Assembly (NCBI GenBank): GCA_016790075.1
Contig: JAEUPP010000010.1
Span: 1-64,000, forward strand
Direction: 5' to 3'
DNA: 64,000 nucleotides
From: Rhodanobacteraceae bacterium
Lineage (GTDB): Bacteria; Pseudomonadota; Gammaproteobacteria; Xanthomonadales; Rhodanobacteraceae
Shown: one piece after another, positions 40,017-56,542 of the stretch
How positions within the stretch are numbered: position 1 is the stretch's first letter
Layout of the letters: every line of letters starts with the position of its first letter
Notes under the pieces: generated by a model
Told to the model about the DNA's origin: nothing
The model's input: the letters and a program-made list of their open reading frames with translations, nothing else
Databases searched by the model: none
Program-made: the position numbers and the translations under genes

Positions 40017-41509
40017 ACCGTCTCTCGCTACTTCTTGCGTTGCTCGTAGGCGTCGTCGTCGGCGTTGGCTCGACCTGGTGGCTCATCGATCGTGGACACC
40101 GCGACATGCCGGCAACGGCAGCGGCGCCGACCGAGAAAAAGGTGCTGTACTGGTACGACCCGATGGTGCCGGCCCAGCACTTCGACCAGCCCGGCAAATC
40201 GCCGTTCATGGACATGCAGCTCGTCCCGAAGTACGCGGGCGATGCGCCGGAGGACGCGGGGACCGTGCGCATCGAGCCGCGGCTCGTGCAGAACCTCGGC
40301 GTGCGTACCGCACTCGCGACGCGCGGCGCGCCGACGACCTCGGTTCGCGCGACGGGGACGGTGACGTTCGACGAACGCGATGTGGTGGTCGTGCAGGCCC
40401 GCGTCGCCGGCATCGTGGAGCACCTCGCCGTGCGTGCCCCGTTGACGACGGTCACCGCCGGCCAGCCCTTGCTGACGCTGATCGCGCCGGAGTGGACCGC
40501 GGCGCAGGCCGAGTACCTGTCGCTGCGCGCGGCCCGTAGCGAAGGACTGGATACCGTGCGTGCGGCCGCACGCCAGCGGTTGCTGCTGCTCGGCATGAGC
40601 GAAGGCCAGATCCGCGCCGTCGAGCGCCTCGGACGCGCCGAGGATCGGATCACGATCGTCGCGCCGCGCGCCGGCGTCGTCAGCGAACTGCTCGTGCGCG
40701 ACGGCGCGAGTGTGGCGGCCGGTACGCCGCTGCTGCGCATCAGCGGTCTCGACACCGTGTGGGTCAATGCCGCGATTCCCGAAGCGCAGATCGGCCGCGT
40801 CGGCCCGGGCAACGCCGTGACGCTGGATCTGCCGGCGTTCCCGGGCGACTCGCTCGCCGGCACCGTCGAAACGCTGCTGCCCGATCTCGACGTCACGACG
40901 CGCACGCAGACCGCCCGCATCGTCGTACCCAACCCGGCACGCCGCCTGGTGCCCGGCATGTTTGCGCGTGTCGCCATCACCGGTCGTGCCGGGGACGCCG
41001 AGGTCGTGCGAGTACCAACCGAGGCCGTGATCGCTACCGGCGCCCGCCAGGTCGTCATCGTCGACGCCGGCGACGGCCGCTTTCGGGCGCAGGAGGTGCG
41101 CGTTGGTGACGAAAGCGAGGGCCGTACGAGCGTGCTCGAAGGTCTCGACGACGGCGATCGCGTGGTGCTGTCGGGACAATTCCTGATCGATTCCGAAGCG
41201 AGTCTCGCCGGCACACTGGCCCGGCTCGATAGGCCGGATACGGGCGCATCGCCGGCGACGACCGCGCCGCCGCGGTACTCGGCCGACGGCACCGTCAAGC
41301 GCATCGACGGCAACGCCTGGTCCATCGCGACCGACGCCATCCCCGCGCTGGAGATGGGCGCGATGACCATGACGTTCGTGCGTCCCGACACGGTGCCGGT
41401 TGACGGCCTTCGGGTCGGACAACGCGTGCGTTTCACGTTCGTCCGCAACGCTGACGGCGACTTTGAAATCGCGACGATCGCCGCGCTGCCGGCCAGAGGC
41501 ACGCCATGA
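40013..41509 (+). CDS. cusB: CusB-type membrane-fusion protein with fused CusF domain
   Basis: 498 residues. An N-terminal anchor ([19 protein letters not shown]) is followed by a heavy-metal-binding domain at about 42-75 ([20 protein letters not shown], then [11 protein letters not shown]). The lipoyl/hairpin/beta-barrel core of an adaptor follows. The last 80 residues ([45 protein letters not shown]) match the CusF copper/silver chaperone, including the Met pair. It links CusA to CusC and delivers metal. Overlaps of 4 bp occur at both ends. Confidence 0.9.
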   Translation: MNRLSLLLALLVGVVVGVGSTWWLIDRGHRDMPATAAAPTEKKVLYWYDPMVPAQHFDQPGKSPFMDMQLVPKYAGDAPEDAGTVRIEPRLVQNLGVRTALATRGAPTTSVRATGTVTFDERDVVVVQARVAGIVEHLAVRAPLTTVTAGQPLLTLIAPEWTAAQAEYLSLRAARSEGLDTVRAAARQRLLLLGMSEGQIRAVERLGRAEDRITIVAPRAGVVSELLVRDGASVAAGTPLLRISGLDTVWVNAAIPEAQIGRVGPGNAVTLDLPAFPGDSLAGTVETLLPDLDVTTRTQTARIVVPNPARRLVPGMFARVAITGRAGDAEVVRVPTEAVIATGARQVVIVDAGDGRFRAQEVRVGDESEGRTSVLEGLDDGDRVVLSGQFLIDSEASLAGTLARLDRPDTGASPATTAPPRYSADGTVKRIDGNAWSIATDAIPALEMGAMTMTFVRPDTVPVDGLRVGQRVRFTFVRNADGDFEIATIAALPARGTP

Positions 41510-44500
41510 TCGCGCGCATCATCCGCGGCTCGATCGCGAATCGATTCCTCGTGTTGCTCGCGGCGGTATTCCTGGCCGCCTGGGGTGTGTACGCCGTGCG
41601 GCAAACGCCGGTCGATGCCTTGCCGGACCTGTCGGACGTGCAAGTGATCATCCGCACGAGCTGGCCCGGGCAGTCACCGCAATTGGTCGAGGACCAGATC
41701 ACCTATCCGCTGACGACCACGATGCTTTCGGTGCCGGGCGCGAAGACAGTGCGTGGTTTCTCGTTCTTCGGCGACTCGTATGTCTACGTGCTGTTCGAGG
41801 ACGGCACCGACCTGTATTGGGCGCGATCGCGCGTGCTGGAGTACCTCAACCAGGTGCAGTCGCGGTTGCCGCGCGGTGCGAGCGCGGCGCTCGGGCCGGA
41901 CGCCACCGGCGTCGGCTGGATCTACGAATACGCGCTGGTCGATCGCAGCGGCGCTCACGATCTGTCGGAACTGCGCGCACTGCAGGACTGGTTCCTGCGC
42001 TACGAGCTTAAAAGCGTGCCGGGTGTCGCCGAGGTGGCCACCGTTGGCGGCATGGTGAAGCAGTACCAGATCGTGCTCGATCCGGATCGCTTGCGCGCCT
42101 ACGGCATCACGCAGGCCACGGTGACGCAGGCCGTGCAGCGCGCCAACGGCGAAGCCGGCGGCTCGGTGCTGGAACTGGCCGAAGCCGAGTACATGGTGCG
42201 AGCGAGCGGTTACCTGAAAACGCTCGACGATTTCCGCGCGATCCCGCTCTCCGTCGGCGCCGGCGGCGTACCGGTGCGGTTGGCCGACGTCGCGCGCATC
42301 CAGCTCGGTCCCGAGATGCGCCGCGGCGTGGCTGAACTCAATGGCGACGGCGAGGTTGTTGGCGGCGTGATCGTGATGCGCTCGGGCAAGAACGCGCAGG
42401 CGACCATCGCCGCGGTGAAAGCGAAGCTCGCGAGCGTGCGGGCGAGCCTTCCCGCCGGCGTGGAAATCGTCGAAACCTACGATCGCTCGCAGCTCATCGG
42501 GCGCGCGATCGATAACCTCAGCGGCAAACTGCTCGAGGAGTTTCTGGTCGTCGCGCTGGTCTGCGCCGTGTTCCTGTTTCATCTGCGCTCGGCGCTGGTC
42601 GCGATCGTTGCGTTGCCGCTGGGCGTGCTCGCTGCGTTCATCGTGATGCACTGGCAGGGCCTCAACGCGAACATCCTGTCGCTCGGCGGCATCGCGATCG
42701 CCATCGGAGCGATGGTCGATGCAGCGATCGTGATGATCGAGAACGCCCACAAGCACCTGGAAGTCTGGCAGCACGCGCACCCCGACGAGACATTGACCGC
42801 CGACGCGCGCTGGCGACTGATCGGCGATGCGTCGGCCGAGGTGGGCCCAGCGCTGTTCTTCAGCCTCATCATCATCACGCTGTCGTTCGTGCCGGTGTTC
42901 ACGCTCGAAGCGCAGGAGGGCCGTCTGTTCGCGCCGCTCGCGTTTACCAAGACCTACGCGATGGCCGCGGCCGCGGGCTTGTCGATCACGCTGATTCCGG
43001 TGCTGATGGGCTACTGGATCCGTGGACGCATCCCGGAGGAACGGGCCAATCCGCTGTCGCGCGTCCTGATCGCGCTCTACCGCCCGATCCTTGAGGCGGT
43101 GTTGCGGTTTCCCAAAGTGACCTTGTTCACCGCGGCGCTCCTGCTCGCGGCGACGGCATGGCCGATCAGCCGGCTCGGTGGTGAATTCCTGCCGCCGCTC
43201 GACGAAGGCGATGTGCTCTACATGCCGAGCGCGTTGCCGGGGCTGTCCGCCGGCAAGGCCGCGCAGGTGCTGCAGCAGACCGACAAGATGATCCGCTCGG
43301 TACCGGAAGTCGCCAGCGTGTTCGGCAAGATCGGCCGCGCCGAAACGGCGACCGATCCGGCGCCGATGGAGATGGTCGAAACGACGGTGCGCTTCAAGCC
43401 GCGCGACCAATGGCGCGCCGGCATGACGCCGGAAAAGCTGATCAATGAGCTCGACGCGGCGGTGCGGTTGCCGGGCCTCACAAACCTGTGGGTGCCGCCG
43501 ATTCGCAATCGCTTGGACATGCTGGCGACCGGCATCAAGAGTCCGATCGGCATCAAGGTCAACGGCAGTGATCTCGCCGTCATCGACCAGGTGGCCACCG
43601 CGATCGAACAGGCGATCAAGACGGTGCCGGGCGTCACCTCGGCGCTGGCCGAGCGCCTGACCGGCGGCCGCTACGTCGACGTCGATATCGACCGTGAAGC
43701 GGCGGCGCGCTACGGCCTCAACATCGCCGACGTGCAGAACGTGGTGAGTGCGGCGATCGGCGGTGAGACGATTGGCGAAACGGTCGAAGGGCGCCGGCGG
43801 TTTCCGATCAGCGTGCGCTATCCACGCGAGCTGCGCGACAGCGTGCAGAAGCTGCGCGACCTGCCGCTGCTGACGGCGGCGGGTGCGCAAATCACACTGG
43901 GCAGCGTCTCGCGGATTGCGATCACGGACGGCCCGCCGATGATCAAGAGCGAGAATGCACGCCTGTCCGGCTGGATCTATGTGGACGCGCGTGGCCGTGA
44001 CTTGGCCTCGGTCGTGCACGACCTGCGTGAGCGTGTCGCGCGCGACGTCGTGTTGCCGGCCGGCACGTCGATCACCTGGTCGGGCCAGTTCGAGTACTTC
44101 GAGCACGCGATGGCCAAGCTGCGCGTCGTGATCCCGGCGACGCTGCTGATCATCTTCGTGCTGCTGTACGTGACGTTCGGGCGCGTCGACGAGGCAGTGT
44201 TGATTCTGGCCAGCGTGCCGTTCGCGCTGATCGGCGGGTTCTGGCTGATGTATGCGATGGGACACGCGTTCTCGATCGCGACGGCCGTCGGCTTCATCGC
44301 GCTCGCGGGCGTGTCGGCCGAGTTCGGCGTGATCATGCTGCTGTACCTGAAGCAGGCCTGGGAACGGCGCCTGGCCGCCGGCGAGCCGACCACGTCGGAC
44401 ACGCTGCTCGCCGCGATCCGCGAAGGCGCCGTGCAGCGCGTGCGCCCGAAAGCGATGACCGTGGCGGTGATCCTGGCCGGCCTGCTGCCGATCCTCATCG

Positions 44501-44688
44501 GCACCGGCACGGGCTCGGAAATCATGCAGCGCATCGCCGCACCGATGGTCGGCGGAATGATCACCGCGCCGCTGCTGTCGATGCTCGTCATCCCCGTCGT
44601 CTTTCGGCTGCTGCGCGAGCGTTCGCTGCGCGCTTCGCCCGGTCTCGATCGCACCAATTCTTCCCACGTACCGGCGACGCCGGCGTGA
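41506..44688 (+). CDS. cusA: CusA-type heavy-metal RND efflux pump
   Basis: 1,060 residues, 12 membrane segments with two large periplasmic loops. The TM4 signature [17 protein letters not shown] is that of monovalent copper/silver HME-RND pumps. Other landmarks are [22 protein letters not shown] and [21 protein letters not shown]. It uses the proton gradient to expel Cu(I)/Ag(I) through CusCB. The start overlaps the cusB stop. Confidence 0.93.
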   Translation: MIARIIRGSIANRFLVLLAAVFLAAWGVYAVRQTPVDALPDLSDVQVIIRTSWPGQSPQLVEDQITYPLTTTMLSVPGAKTVRGFSFFGDSYVYVLFEDGTDLYWARSRVLEYLNQVQSRLPRGASAALGPDATGVGWIYEYALVDRSGAHDLSELRALQDWFLRYELKSVPGVAEVATVGGMVKQYQIVLDPDRLRAYGITQATVTQAVQRANGEAGGSVLELAEAEYMVRASGYLKTLDDFRAIPLSVGAGGVPVRLADVARIQLGPEMRRGVAELNGDGEVVGGVIVMRSGKNAQATIAAVKAKLASVRASLPAGVEIVETYDRSQLIGRAIDNLSGKLLEEFLVVALVCAVFLFHLRSALVAIVALPLGVLAAFIVMHWQGLNANILSLGGIAIAIGAMVDAAIVMIENAHKHLEVWQHAHPDETLTADARWRLIGDASAEVGPALFFSLIIITLSFVPVFTLEAQEGRLFAPLAFTKTYAMAAAAGLSITLIPVLMGYWIRGRIPEERANPLSRVLIALYRPILEAVLRFPKVTLFTAALLLAATAWPISRLGGEFLPPLDEGDVLYMPSALPGLSAGKAAQVLQQTDKMIRSVPEVASVFGKIGRAETATDPAPMEMVETTVRFKPRDQWRAGMTPEKLINELDAAVRLPGLTNLWVPPIRNRLDMLATGIKSPIGIKVNGSDLAVIDQVATAIEQAIKTVPGVTSALAERLTGGRYVDVDIDREAAARYGLNIADVQNVVSAAIGGETIGETVEGRRRFPISVRYPRELRDSVQKLRDLPLLTAAGAQITLGSVSRIAITDGPPMIKSENARLSGWIYVDARGRDLASVVHDLRERVARDVVLPAGTSITWSGQFEYFEHAMAKLRVVIPATLLIIFVLLYVTFGRVDEAVLILASVPFALIGGFWLMYAMGHAFSIATAVGFIALAGVSAEFGVIMLLYLKQAWERRLAAGEPTTSDTLLAAIREGAVQRVRPKAMTVAVILAGLLPILIGTGTGSEIMQRIAAPMVGGMITAPLLSMLVIPVVFRLLRERSLRASPGLDRTNSSHVPATPA

Positions 44689-44744
44689 CGGCGCTCGCGC
44701 GCTGGGCGTGCGAGTGCGTCGTTCCCAACACAGGAGAATTTCCC

Positions 44745-45152
44745 ATGAATCGTTCAACGCTCTCGTTCGTCATCGGTCTGGTGCTCGGTATGCTAGTCGC
44801 GACCGGGTCCGCGCAGGCGGAATCCTCGGCTCACTCCGGTGGCGGTTCGATCACGGCGATCGACGGTGACACGCTGACGCTGTGCTTTCGGCATGCGCCG
44901 GTGCCGGCGGGCGGCGACACGCTTTCGCTCGAGCGCGAGTGGATCCCGTTCTCGAAAGGCACGCCGGCAAGTCCGCGCTATCACCACGTGGGGCATGCGC
45001 GCGTGGTCGCGGTCGGCGCGCCGCCCTGCGTGCAGGCCGAGCGACTTGACGGCAAGCCGCGTCGCTACGACCGCGCACGGCCTGACGCTGCGATCAGCGC
45101 GGCGCCGGCACCCGAGGCTGCGGAAGACCATCGGGCGGGCTTGACTCCGTAG
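44745..45152 (+). CDS. Small exported protein downstream of cusA
   Basis: 135 residues from the ATG preceded by AGGAG. It has a signal peptide (LSFVIGLVLGMLVATGSAQA) and a mature part with GGGSITAIDGDTLTLCFRHAPVPAGGDTLSL, a beta-barrel-like pattern, and two single cysteines. No domain is recognised. It is 56 bp after cusA on the same strand and likely co-transcribed, suggesting a role in copper/silver handling. Confidence 0.65.
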   Translation: MNRSTLSFVIGLVLGMLVATGSAQAESSAHSGGGSITAIDGDTLTLCFRHAPVPAGGDTLSLEREWIPFSKGTPASPRYHHVGHARVVAVGAPPCVQAERLDGKPRRYDRARPDAAISAAPAPEAAEDHRAGLTP

Positions 45153-45199
45153 CGGCTACAGCCCCTAGGCTGGCCGCCGGCGAACTATGGAGCATCCCG

Positions 45200-45577
45200 A
45201 TGAGCCATGTCGGAACCGGGCCCAGCGCACGGTGGACGGGCGTAGCAGCCGGCCGTGTGCGGTGGCTTCTCATGCTGAGTGTCGTCGTGCTCACGGGGTG
45301 CGTTCATGCCGTGACACCGCCCACGACGGAACGTCTGGGTTGGGTCAACGCGGTCATTGATGGCACGGCCATCGTGGACCCTTCCGAGCACCGCTGTGCC
45401 GCGTTGCTGACGCCGCAGGAACGTGCCGCCCGGCGCTGGGTCATCGTGGGTGTTCCGCACGGGCGCTACCGACGCCTGCATACCGTCGTGCTGCCGGACG
45501 GCCTGACCTTGCAGCGCGGTGACCGCGTGCGGATCGACCCTACCGACTGCCAGGTTGCGCTTCGGCGCGACGAGTAA
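45200..45577 (+). CDS. Small lipoprotein of the cus operon region
   Basis: 125 residues. A long basic N-region precedes LLMLSVVVLTGC, a lipobox, so the mature protein starts at about Cys34. The rest (LGWVNAVIDGTAIVDPSEHRC, GLTLQRGDRVRIDPTDCQVAL) again looks like a small beta-barrel, similar in style to the preceding protein. It is the last rightward gene of the cus block and converges on the FTR1 gene. Confidence 0.6.
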   Translation: MSHVGTGPSARWTGVAAGRVRWLLMLSVVVLTGCVHAVTPPTTERLGWVNAVIDGTAIVDPSEHRCAALLTPQERAARRWVIVGVPHGRYRRLHTVVLPDGLTLQRGDRVRIDPTDCQVALRRDE

Positions 45578-45600
45578 GAAGGCTCTTCGTCGCGCTGAAG
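45560..45600. terminator. Bidirectional hairpin between the convergent cus and czc blocks
   Basis: CTTCGGCGCGACGA (45560-45573) and TCGTCGCGCTGAAG (45587-45600) pair at 13 of 14 positions around a 13-base loop that includes the stop codon of the lipoprotein gene. It lies just before the end of the oppositely oriented FTR1 gene. No T-run, so factor-independent termination is not proven. Confidence 0.5.
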
Positions 45601-45616
45601 CGATCCGTGTGGTCGC

Positions 45617-51822
<6,206 letters not shown>

Positions 51823-51826
<4 letters not shown>

Positions 51827-53145
51827 GGTGTCGCTTCCTTGTCGGGATCGGCGGTCAGGGGTTCGCCGGTGAGGCGTTGGATTTCGATCAGGGCGCGCTG
51901 CGCGTCGATCGCGGCGCTGAGCTGCTGCTGGCGGGCCGCGGTGGTCTCGCTTTGCACCTGCGCCCATTCCAGGTAGCTCAAGGCGCCGGCGCGGTAGGCG
52001 CGCTCGGCCGCCACTTCCGCTCGCTGCAGGCGCGGCAGCAGATCATCGCGGCTGCGCTCGACCTCGGCCTTGCTCGCGGCGAACTGGCCGTAGGCCTGGG
52101 CGAGCGTGGCGTAGAGCGTGAGTTCGCTGGATTCGCGCTCGAGGGCGAGCGCTTCGCGTTCAGCGGTGGCCGCGCGAATGTCCGGTTCGGCGCGCCGCGC
52201 GCTACCGAGCGGCATCGACACGCTGCCGACCAGCCCCCAGTCGGCACCGTCCTGCAGACGACGGACACCCACCTGCCATTCCAGATCCGGTGTGCGTGCG
52301 CTGCGCGCCAACTGGAGTCGTGCCTCGCGGATACGGGTCTCGTCGGCGAAGCGCTGCAGTTCCGGCGTGCGCTCCAGTTGCGTGGCGATCGCGGCGAATG
52401 CGGGCAACGCCGGCAGCGCGCGCGGATCCCCGGTGACGTCGATCAAGCTGTCCTCGCGCTCGCCCCAGAGCAGCACCAGGCGACGGCGCGCCGCGGCGAC
52501 ATTCGCGCGGGCGCGATCCCGTTCCAGCTCGGCGCGTGCTTGCAACGCCTCAGCGGTGAGTCGCGCCGACTCCGGTGAGGCACCGGCTTTCAGGCGCTGC
52601 GCCGCGGCCGTAACGGTGCGCGCACGCTGGGCGACGTCGGCATCGCCGATGGCGACCTGCGCCTGCGCCGCGACGACATCGAGGTACCGCCGCGCCACCT
52701 CGGCCAGAAGATCCAGGCGCTTGGCTTCCCGTGTCAGCGCCAGCGCGTCGATGCGGCTGGCGGCCAACGCCTGGCGTGCCGCACGCTTGCCGCCACGTTC
52801 GAGCACGGACGCGAGTGTCAGCGTGAACTCAGCACCGTGAACACCCGAGGCGGTACCGGTTCCGAACGCGTTCTCCAGCGTCGCGCCGACCGTCAACGCG
52901 GGGCGCTGCGCCGCCGTGTCCGCCGCCGCACGAAGACCGGTTTCGGTGTAGCGGAAGATCGCGAGATCCGGGTGTACGGCAACGACGCGATCGATCGCCT
53001 GGTCGAGCGTCAGTACCGTCTTTTCGGACCGAGTGGACGCCGGCGCCGCTCCCACATCGGCCACAGCCGACGCCGATGCCAGCAGGAGCCAGGCGCCCAT
53101 AACAACACGCCGGCAACGCCGGCGGCGAAGCCATGACGCATCCAT
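51823..53145 (-). CDS. czcC: CzcC-type outer-membrane efflux protein
   Basis: 440 residues from the ATG at 53145, preceded by GAGGAGCG. A basic N-region and signal peptide (VVMGAWLLLASASAVADV) lead to the TolC-like helical repeats (LTLDQAIDRVVAVHPDLAIFR; GALSYLEWAQVQSETTAARQQQL). It supplies the outer-membrane duct for the CzcBA pump. The start overlaps the stop of the CDF gene (ATGA). Confidence 0.9.
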
Positions 53146-53768
53146 CAGGAACGCTCCTCGGGCACCGCACGCGTTCGACCGGCTTCTCGCGCCTCGGACA
53201 AGATTTCCAGCGCTTCCTTGCACACGTACAGGCCGATCAGCGCGCCGACGACGAGGTCCGGGTAACGCCACCCCGTCGCAAGAATCAACAGGCCGGAAAC
53301 GACCACACCAATATTTGCCACGACGTCAGCGCGGGTAAAAATCCAGGTTGCGCGCAAATGCACTTCGCCGGTGCGGAACGGCCGCAGCAGGCGCAGCACG
53401 GTGAGATTGACGGCCAAGGAGACGAGCGCCGTTGCGACGATAGGCCAACCGATCGGCTCGCTGCCGAACCACGCCCGGCGGCCGACCTCGACCAGCACGC
53501 CAATACCCAGTAGCAGCAACAGGCTGCCGCTCACACCCGCGGCGCGTTGTTTGAACCGCGCGCTGCGGCCGATCGCGGCCAGACCAATCGCATAGGCCGT
53601 GGCATCCGAGAGCATGTCGAGCGCGTCGGCCAGCAGGCCCGTCGATTGCGCCCACCAACCGGCCAGTGAGCCGATGACGGCCATCGCGGCGTTGAGCGCC
53701 AGCGCTATCCACAACACGCGGCGCTCGGCGACCGTGTTCGCCTCGGCATGGCAGCCGCAATCACTCAT
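53145..53768 (-). CDS. Cation diffusion facilitator (CzcD-like) transporter
   Basis: 207 residues, six membrane segments, no cytoplasmic C-terminal domain. TM2 carries LLADALDMLSDATAYAIGL with the two Asp ligands, and TM5 has FTRADVVANIGVV with the Asp of the second ligand pair. The N-terminus MSDCGCHAEA has Cys and His residues that may bind metal. It exports divalent cations from the cytosol to the periplasm, feeding CzcCBA. 4-bp overlaps at both ends show tight coupling. Confidence 0.87.
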   Translation of the reverse strand: MSDCGCHAEANTVAERRVLWIALALNAAMAVIGSLAGWWAQSTGLLADALDMLSDATAYAIGLAAIGRSARFKQRAAGVSGSLLLLLGIGVLVEVGRRAWFGSEPIGWPIVATALVSLAVNLTVLRLLRPFRTGEVHLRATWIFTRADVVANIGVVVSGLLILATGWRYPDLVVGALIGLYVCKEALEILSEAREAGRTRAVPEERS

Positions 53769-54958
53769 CGGGGATTTCCTTTCATCAGGTTCGAGATTTC
53801 AGTGGGAACGGGCATCGGTCGGAACGCGCTGACCTGGGCGCCGCCGGTGTTGCCGCGTGGCATCCACAGCCAGGTGAAGAGTGCGGCCGCGGCGATACGC
53901 AGCACCTGTCCGACGATTTCCCGCGCATCCCGTTGCTGGATGGCCCACCGCAGGAACGCCACATGGCTGCGGACATGCGTTCGTGTGCGCGGTTGTCCCA
54001 GCACGTGAGCGCGCTCGAACGCGGCATAGGCCGCCGCGGCATCGCCGGCGTCGAGCGCTGCGTCGCCCTGCGCCAACGCCGCCTGGAACGCGGCATCGCG
54101 TGGAAGGATCGGTGTGGGTGCCGCGCGGAACGGCCAGCGCAGCTGCGCGCCATAGGCCGCCGGGACGGTGTCCTCGCGCAATCCCACGTCGCCGGCGCCG
54201 ACGTGGCCGGGACGATCGAGAAACGTGCCGAAAAGGCGGTCCCAGACCAGCCAGAATTCCCCGAAATTGACCTGCGCGTCCTCGTACTCGCGCTTGTGGT
54301 GCCAGCGATGCAGTTCGGCCGTTCCGAGCCAGCGCCGCAGCGGCCCGACCGAGTAGTCGAGGTTGGCGTGCTGGAACGCCAGGTGCACGCTCAACAGCGC
54401 CAGCCACACGCTCACGACCAGCGCGGGCGCGCCCATCGCCACGACCACGATCAGGCCGGGGCCGGCCATGAGCAGGGCGCTCAGCGGATGCCGGCGTTCG
54501 CCGTTGAGCCAGTACAAGCGCTCGGCGCTGTGGTGGATTGCGTGCAGGCGCCAGGCCCACGCGAATCGGTGACTCACGCGGTGCATCGCATACAGACCCA
54601 GATCGACGATCGCGCCGGCCAGAAGGCACTGTATCCACGCCGGCCAGGTGGTGGGCCATGCCACGCCTGCCGGGATGACCGTACGCAACGCGTGCAGCGC
54701 GTAGGCGGCGCCGGCCAGGAGTGCGAAGTTGACCAGGCCGTGCAGCCGATCCGCGCGCGTGTCGCCATGGTCGCGCTGCCAGGCGCCCTCGAACGGCTGC
54801 AGGCGCTCCAGCAGCGCCACCGCGCCAATGCCCGCGGCCGCGACGACGAGCAGCGTCGGCCACGCCGGCAGGACGCCGACGAACACGAGCGTGGCGGCCA
54901 TCGCCATCGCGCCCATAACGAGGGGATAGGCGCCGTAGCGCATGGCAGTGACGAGCAT
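53765..54958 (-). CDS. Sterol-desaturase-family hydroxylase fused to DUF3703
   Basis: 397 residues from the ATG with GGAGG about 8 nt upstream. Membrane helices flank a di-iron fatty-acid-hydroxylase core with HRVSH, HAIHH and HRWHH motifs. From about residue 295 there is a DUF3703-like tail (FQAALAQGDAALDAGDAAAAY, LGQPRTRTHVRSHVAFLRW), a small domain otherwise seen as a separate gene near metal-efflux operons. It is the first gene of the czc operon, directly after the MerR-type promoter. It may modify membrane lipids under metal stress. Confidence 0.82.
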   Translation of the reverse strand: MLVTAMRYGAYPLVMGAMAMAATLVFVGVLPAWPTLLVVAAAGIGAVALLERLQPFEGAWQRDHGDTRADRLHGLVNFALLAGAAYALHALRTVIPAGVAWPTTWPAWIQCLLAGAIVDLGLYAMHRVSHRFAWAWRLHAIHHSAERLYWLNGERRHPLSALLMAGPGLIVVVAMGAPALVVSVWLALLSVHLAFQHANLDYSVGPLRRWLGTAELHRWHHKREYEDAQVNFGEFWLVWDRLFGTFLDRPGHVGAGDVGLREDTVPAAYGAQLRWPFRAAPTPILPRDAAFQAALAQGDAALDAGDAAAAYAAFERAHVLGQPRTRTHVRSHVAFLRWAIQQRDAREIVGQVLRIAAAALFTWLWMPRGNTGGAQVSAFRPMPVPTEISNLMKGNPR

Positions 54959-55003
54959 GGGGCGACCTCCGGACACCCCTGGTCAGGGGCTTCGAAGGGC
55001 GCT

Positions 55004-55034
55004 AGCCTAAAGTCCGTAGTGGCTCCGGAGTCAA
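55004..55034 (-). promoter_or_regulatory. MerR-type divergent promoter of the czc operon
   Basis: On the minus strand a TTGACT -35 box (55034-55029) and a TAGGCT -10 box (55009-55004) are 19 bp apart. An imperfect dyad (CTCCGGAG ... CTACGGA) lies between. The spacing is the mark of MerR-activated promoters. It drives the leftward hydroxylase-CDF-czcCBA-FTR1 operon and probably also affects the divergent regulator. Confidence 0.8.
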
Positions 55035-55038
55035 GTCG

Positions 55039-55509
55039 ATGAAGATCAGCGAAGCGGCCGCCGCCAGCGGCTGCCACCTCGAAACGATCCGCTACTACGA
55101 GCGCATCGGCCTCTTGTCCAAGGCCGCCCGTCGCGACAATGGCTACCGCGACTACACCCACGCCGAGGTCGAGCGGCTGCGTTTCATCACGCGCGGACGC
55201 GATCTCGGTTTCAGCCTCGAGGAAATCCAGAGCCTGCTGGCCCTGGCCGAACAGACCGATATGTCGTGCGCCGACGTTGACCGGCTGGCACGCGAGCACC
55301 TGGCCGACATCCAGGGACGCATCCAGGCCCTGCAACGCATGGCCCAGGAACTCGCGCGCACCATCGAAGGCTGCGCTGGCGGGGCCCGGGCGCGCTGCGC
55401 GATCCTGAGTGACCTGCAGGCGCCGGCCGATCGCGCTGCGCCGAACGCAACACCGGCGCCGAAAGGCGGCCGCCGCCCGGCCGTGCACCGACCGGGTATC
55501 GATGCATGA
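55039..55509 (+). CDS. MerR-family divalent-metal sensor (CadR/ZntR/PbrR-like)
   Basis: 156 residues. The HTH is MKISEAAAASGCHLETIRYYERIGLL. Metal ligands are Cys77 (in MSCADVD), Cys112 and Cys120 (CAGGARARC). Cys rather than Ser at 77 indicates a divalent-ion sensor and not a copper-type CueR. The C-terminus is a Pro/Ala/Arg extension. It is divergent from the czc operon over a 19-bp-spacer promoter and overlaps the recombinase start by 4 bp. Confidence 0.88.
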   Translation: MKISEAAAASGCHLETIRYYERIGLLSKAARRDNGYRDYTHAEVERLRFITRGRDLGFSLEEIQSLLALAEQTDMSCADVDRLAREHLADIQGRIQALQRMAQELARTIEGCAGGARARCAILSDLQAPADRAAPNATPAPKGGRRPAVHRPGIDA

Positions 55510-56459
55510 ATCGCGTCGAGCAGTACCTGGAGGCCGCCACGCGTGCGAATACGCGTCGCAGCTACGAGGCCGCAACGCGGCATTTTGAAGTCGACTGGGG
55601 CGGCCATCTGCCGGCCACCGCCGACAGCGTCGCGCGTTATCTCGCCGACTACGCCGGAACGCTCGCCATCAACACGCTCAAGCACCGGCTCGCGGCGCTC
55701 GCGCAATGGCACACGACGCACGGCTTCGCCGATCCCACGCGCACCTCGCACGTGCGCCAGGTCATGAAGGGCATCCAGGCGCTGCACCCAGCCCTGGAGA
55801 AGCGCGCCACGCCGCTACAGCTCGAGCAACTCGCCGGCATCACCGATGGGCTCGAGCACGCGGCTGCGCTGGCCGATCGGACCGCACGGCCGGCCGACGC
55901 GCTGCGCCATCGGCGAGACCGCGCCCTGATCCTGCTCGGGTTCTGGCGCGGCTTCCGGGGCGACGAACTGCTGCGTCTGCGCGTGGAGCACCTGCAGGTC
56001 GTTCCCGGCCAGGGCATGACGTGCTTTCTGGCGCGTTCCAAGGGCGATCGCCAGAACGCGGGCACGACCTACAAGGTGCCGGCGCTCACGCGCTGGTGTC
56101 CGGTCGCGGCCGTCACCACCTGGCTCGAGGTGTCCTCGCTCACGGCAGGGCCGGTGTTCCGGCGTATCGACCGCTGGGGACACTTGGCCGACGACGGGCT
56201 ACACCCCAACAGCCTGATTCGTGTGTTGCGCCACGTGTTCGCGGCCGCCGGCGTCGCCGACACCGCGACCTACAGCAGCCATTCGCTGCGCCGCGGCTTC
56301 GCCGGCTGGGCCAACGACAACGGCTGGGACGTCAAGACGCTCATGGAGTACGTCGGTTGGCGCGACATCCACTCGGCCATGCGCTACATCGACGGCGGCG
56401 ACGGGTTCGCGCAGCGGCGCATCGAGACCGCTTTGCCGGCCATCGGCCAGGACCGGTAG
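55506..56459 (+). CDS. Tyrosine recombinase, TnpS-like cointegrate resolvase
   Basis: 317 residues. The N-terminal SAM-like domain spans about 1-100. The catalytic residues are Arg151 (GFRGDEL), Lys179 (ARSKGD), His259-x-x-Arg262 (HSLRRGF), Trp285 (VGWRDIHS) and Tyr294. The size, and its place next to tnpA, fit the TnpS resolvase of Tn4651-like elements, which acts at an rst site with TnpT. It is translated together with the metal sensor (ATGA overlap). Confidence 0.85.
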   Translation: MNRVEQYLEAATRANTRRSYEAATRHFEVDWGGHLPATADSVARYLADYAGTLAINTLKHRLAALAQWHTTHGFADPTRTSHVRQVMKGIQALHPALEKRATPLQLEQLAGITDGLEHAAALADRTARPADALRHRRDRALILLGFWRGFRGDELLRLRVEHLQVVPGQGMTCFLARSKGDRQNAGTTYKVPALTRWCPVAAVTTWLEVSSLTAGPVFRRIDRWGHLADDGLHPNSLIRVLRHVFAAAGVADTATYSSHSLRRGFAGWANDNGWDVKTLMEYVGWRDIHSAMRYIDGGDGFAQRRIETALPAIGQDR

Positions 56460-56542
56460 GCCACGAAATCGGCGCGAGCTGAACCTGTGATCGAATTTTG
56501 CCCTCATGTTGGCTCGCCGCGATGACGGCCCCTTCACATCGA

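Noticed and set aside
39940-41643. 567-codon and similar long frames opposite cusB, and a 645-codon frame overlapping cusC/cusB on the same strand
   Set aside because: The sense frames show signal sequences, domain motifs and 4-bp gene overlaps. The 645-codon frame is simply cusB with an upstream extension in the wrong frame of cusC.
41674-44757. 1,027-codon open frame opposite cusA
   Set aside because: It is antisense to a clear RND pump gene, with His/Arg/Asp-rich low-complexity composition typical of the complement of GC-rich codons.
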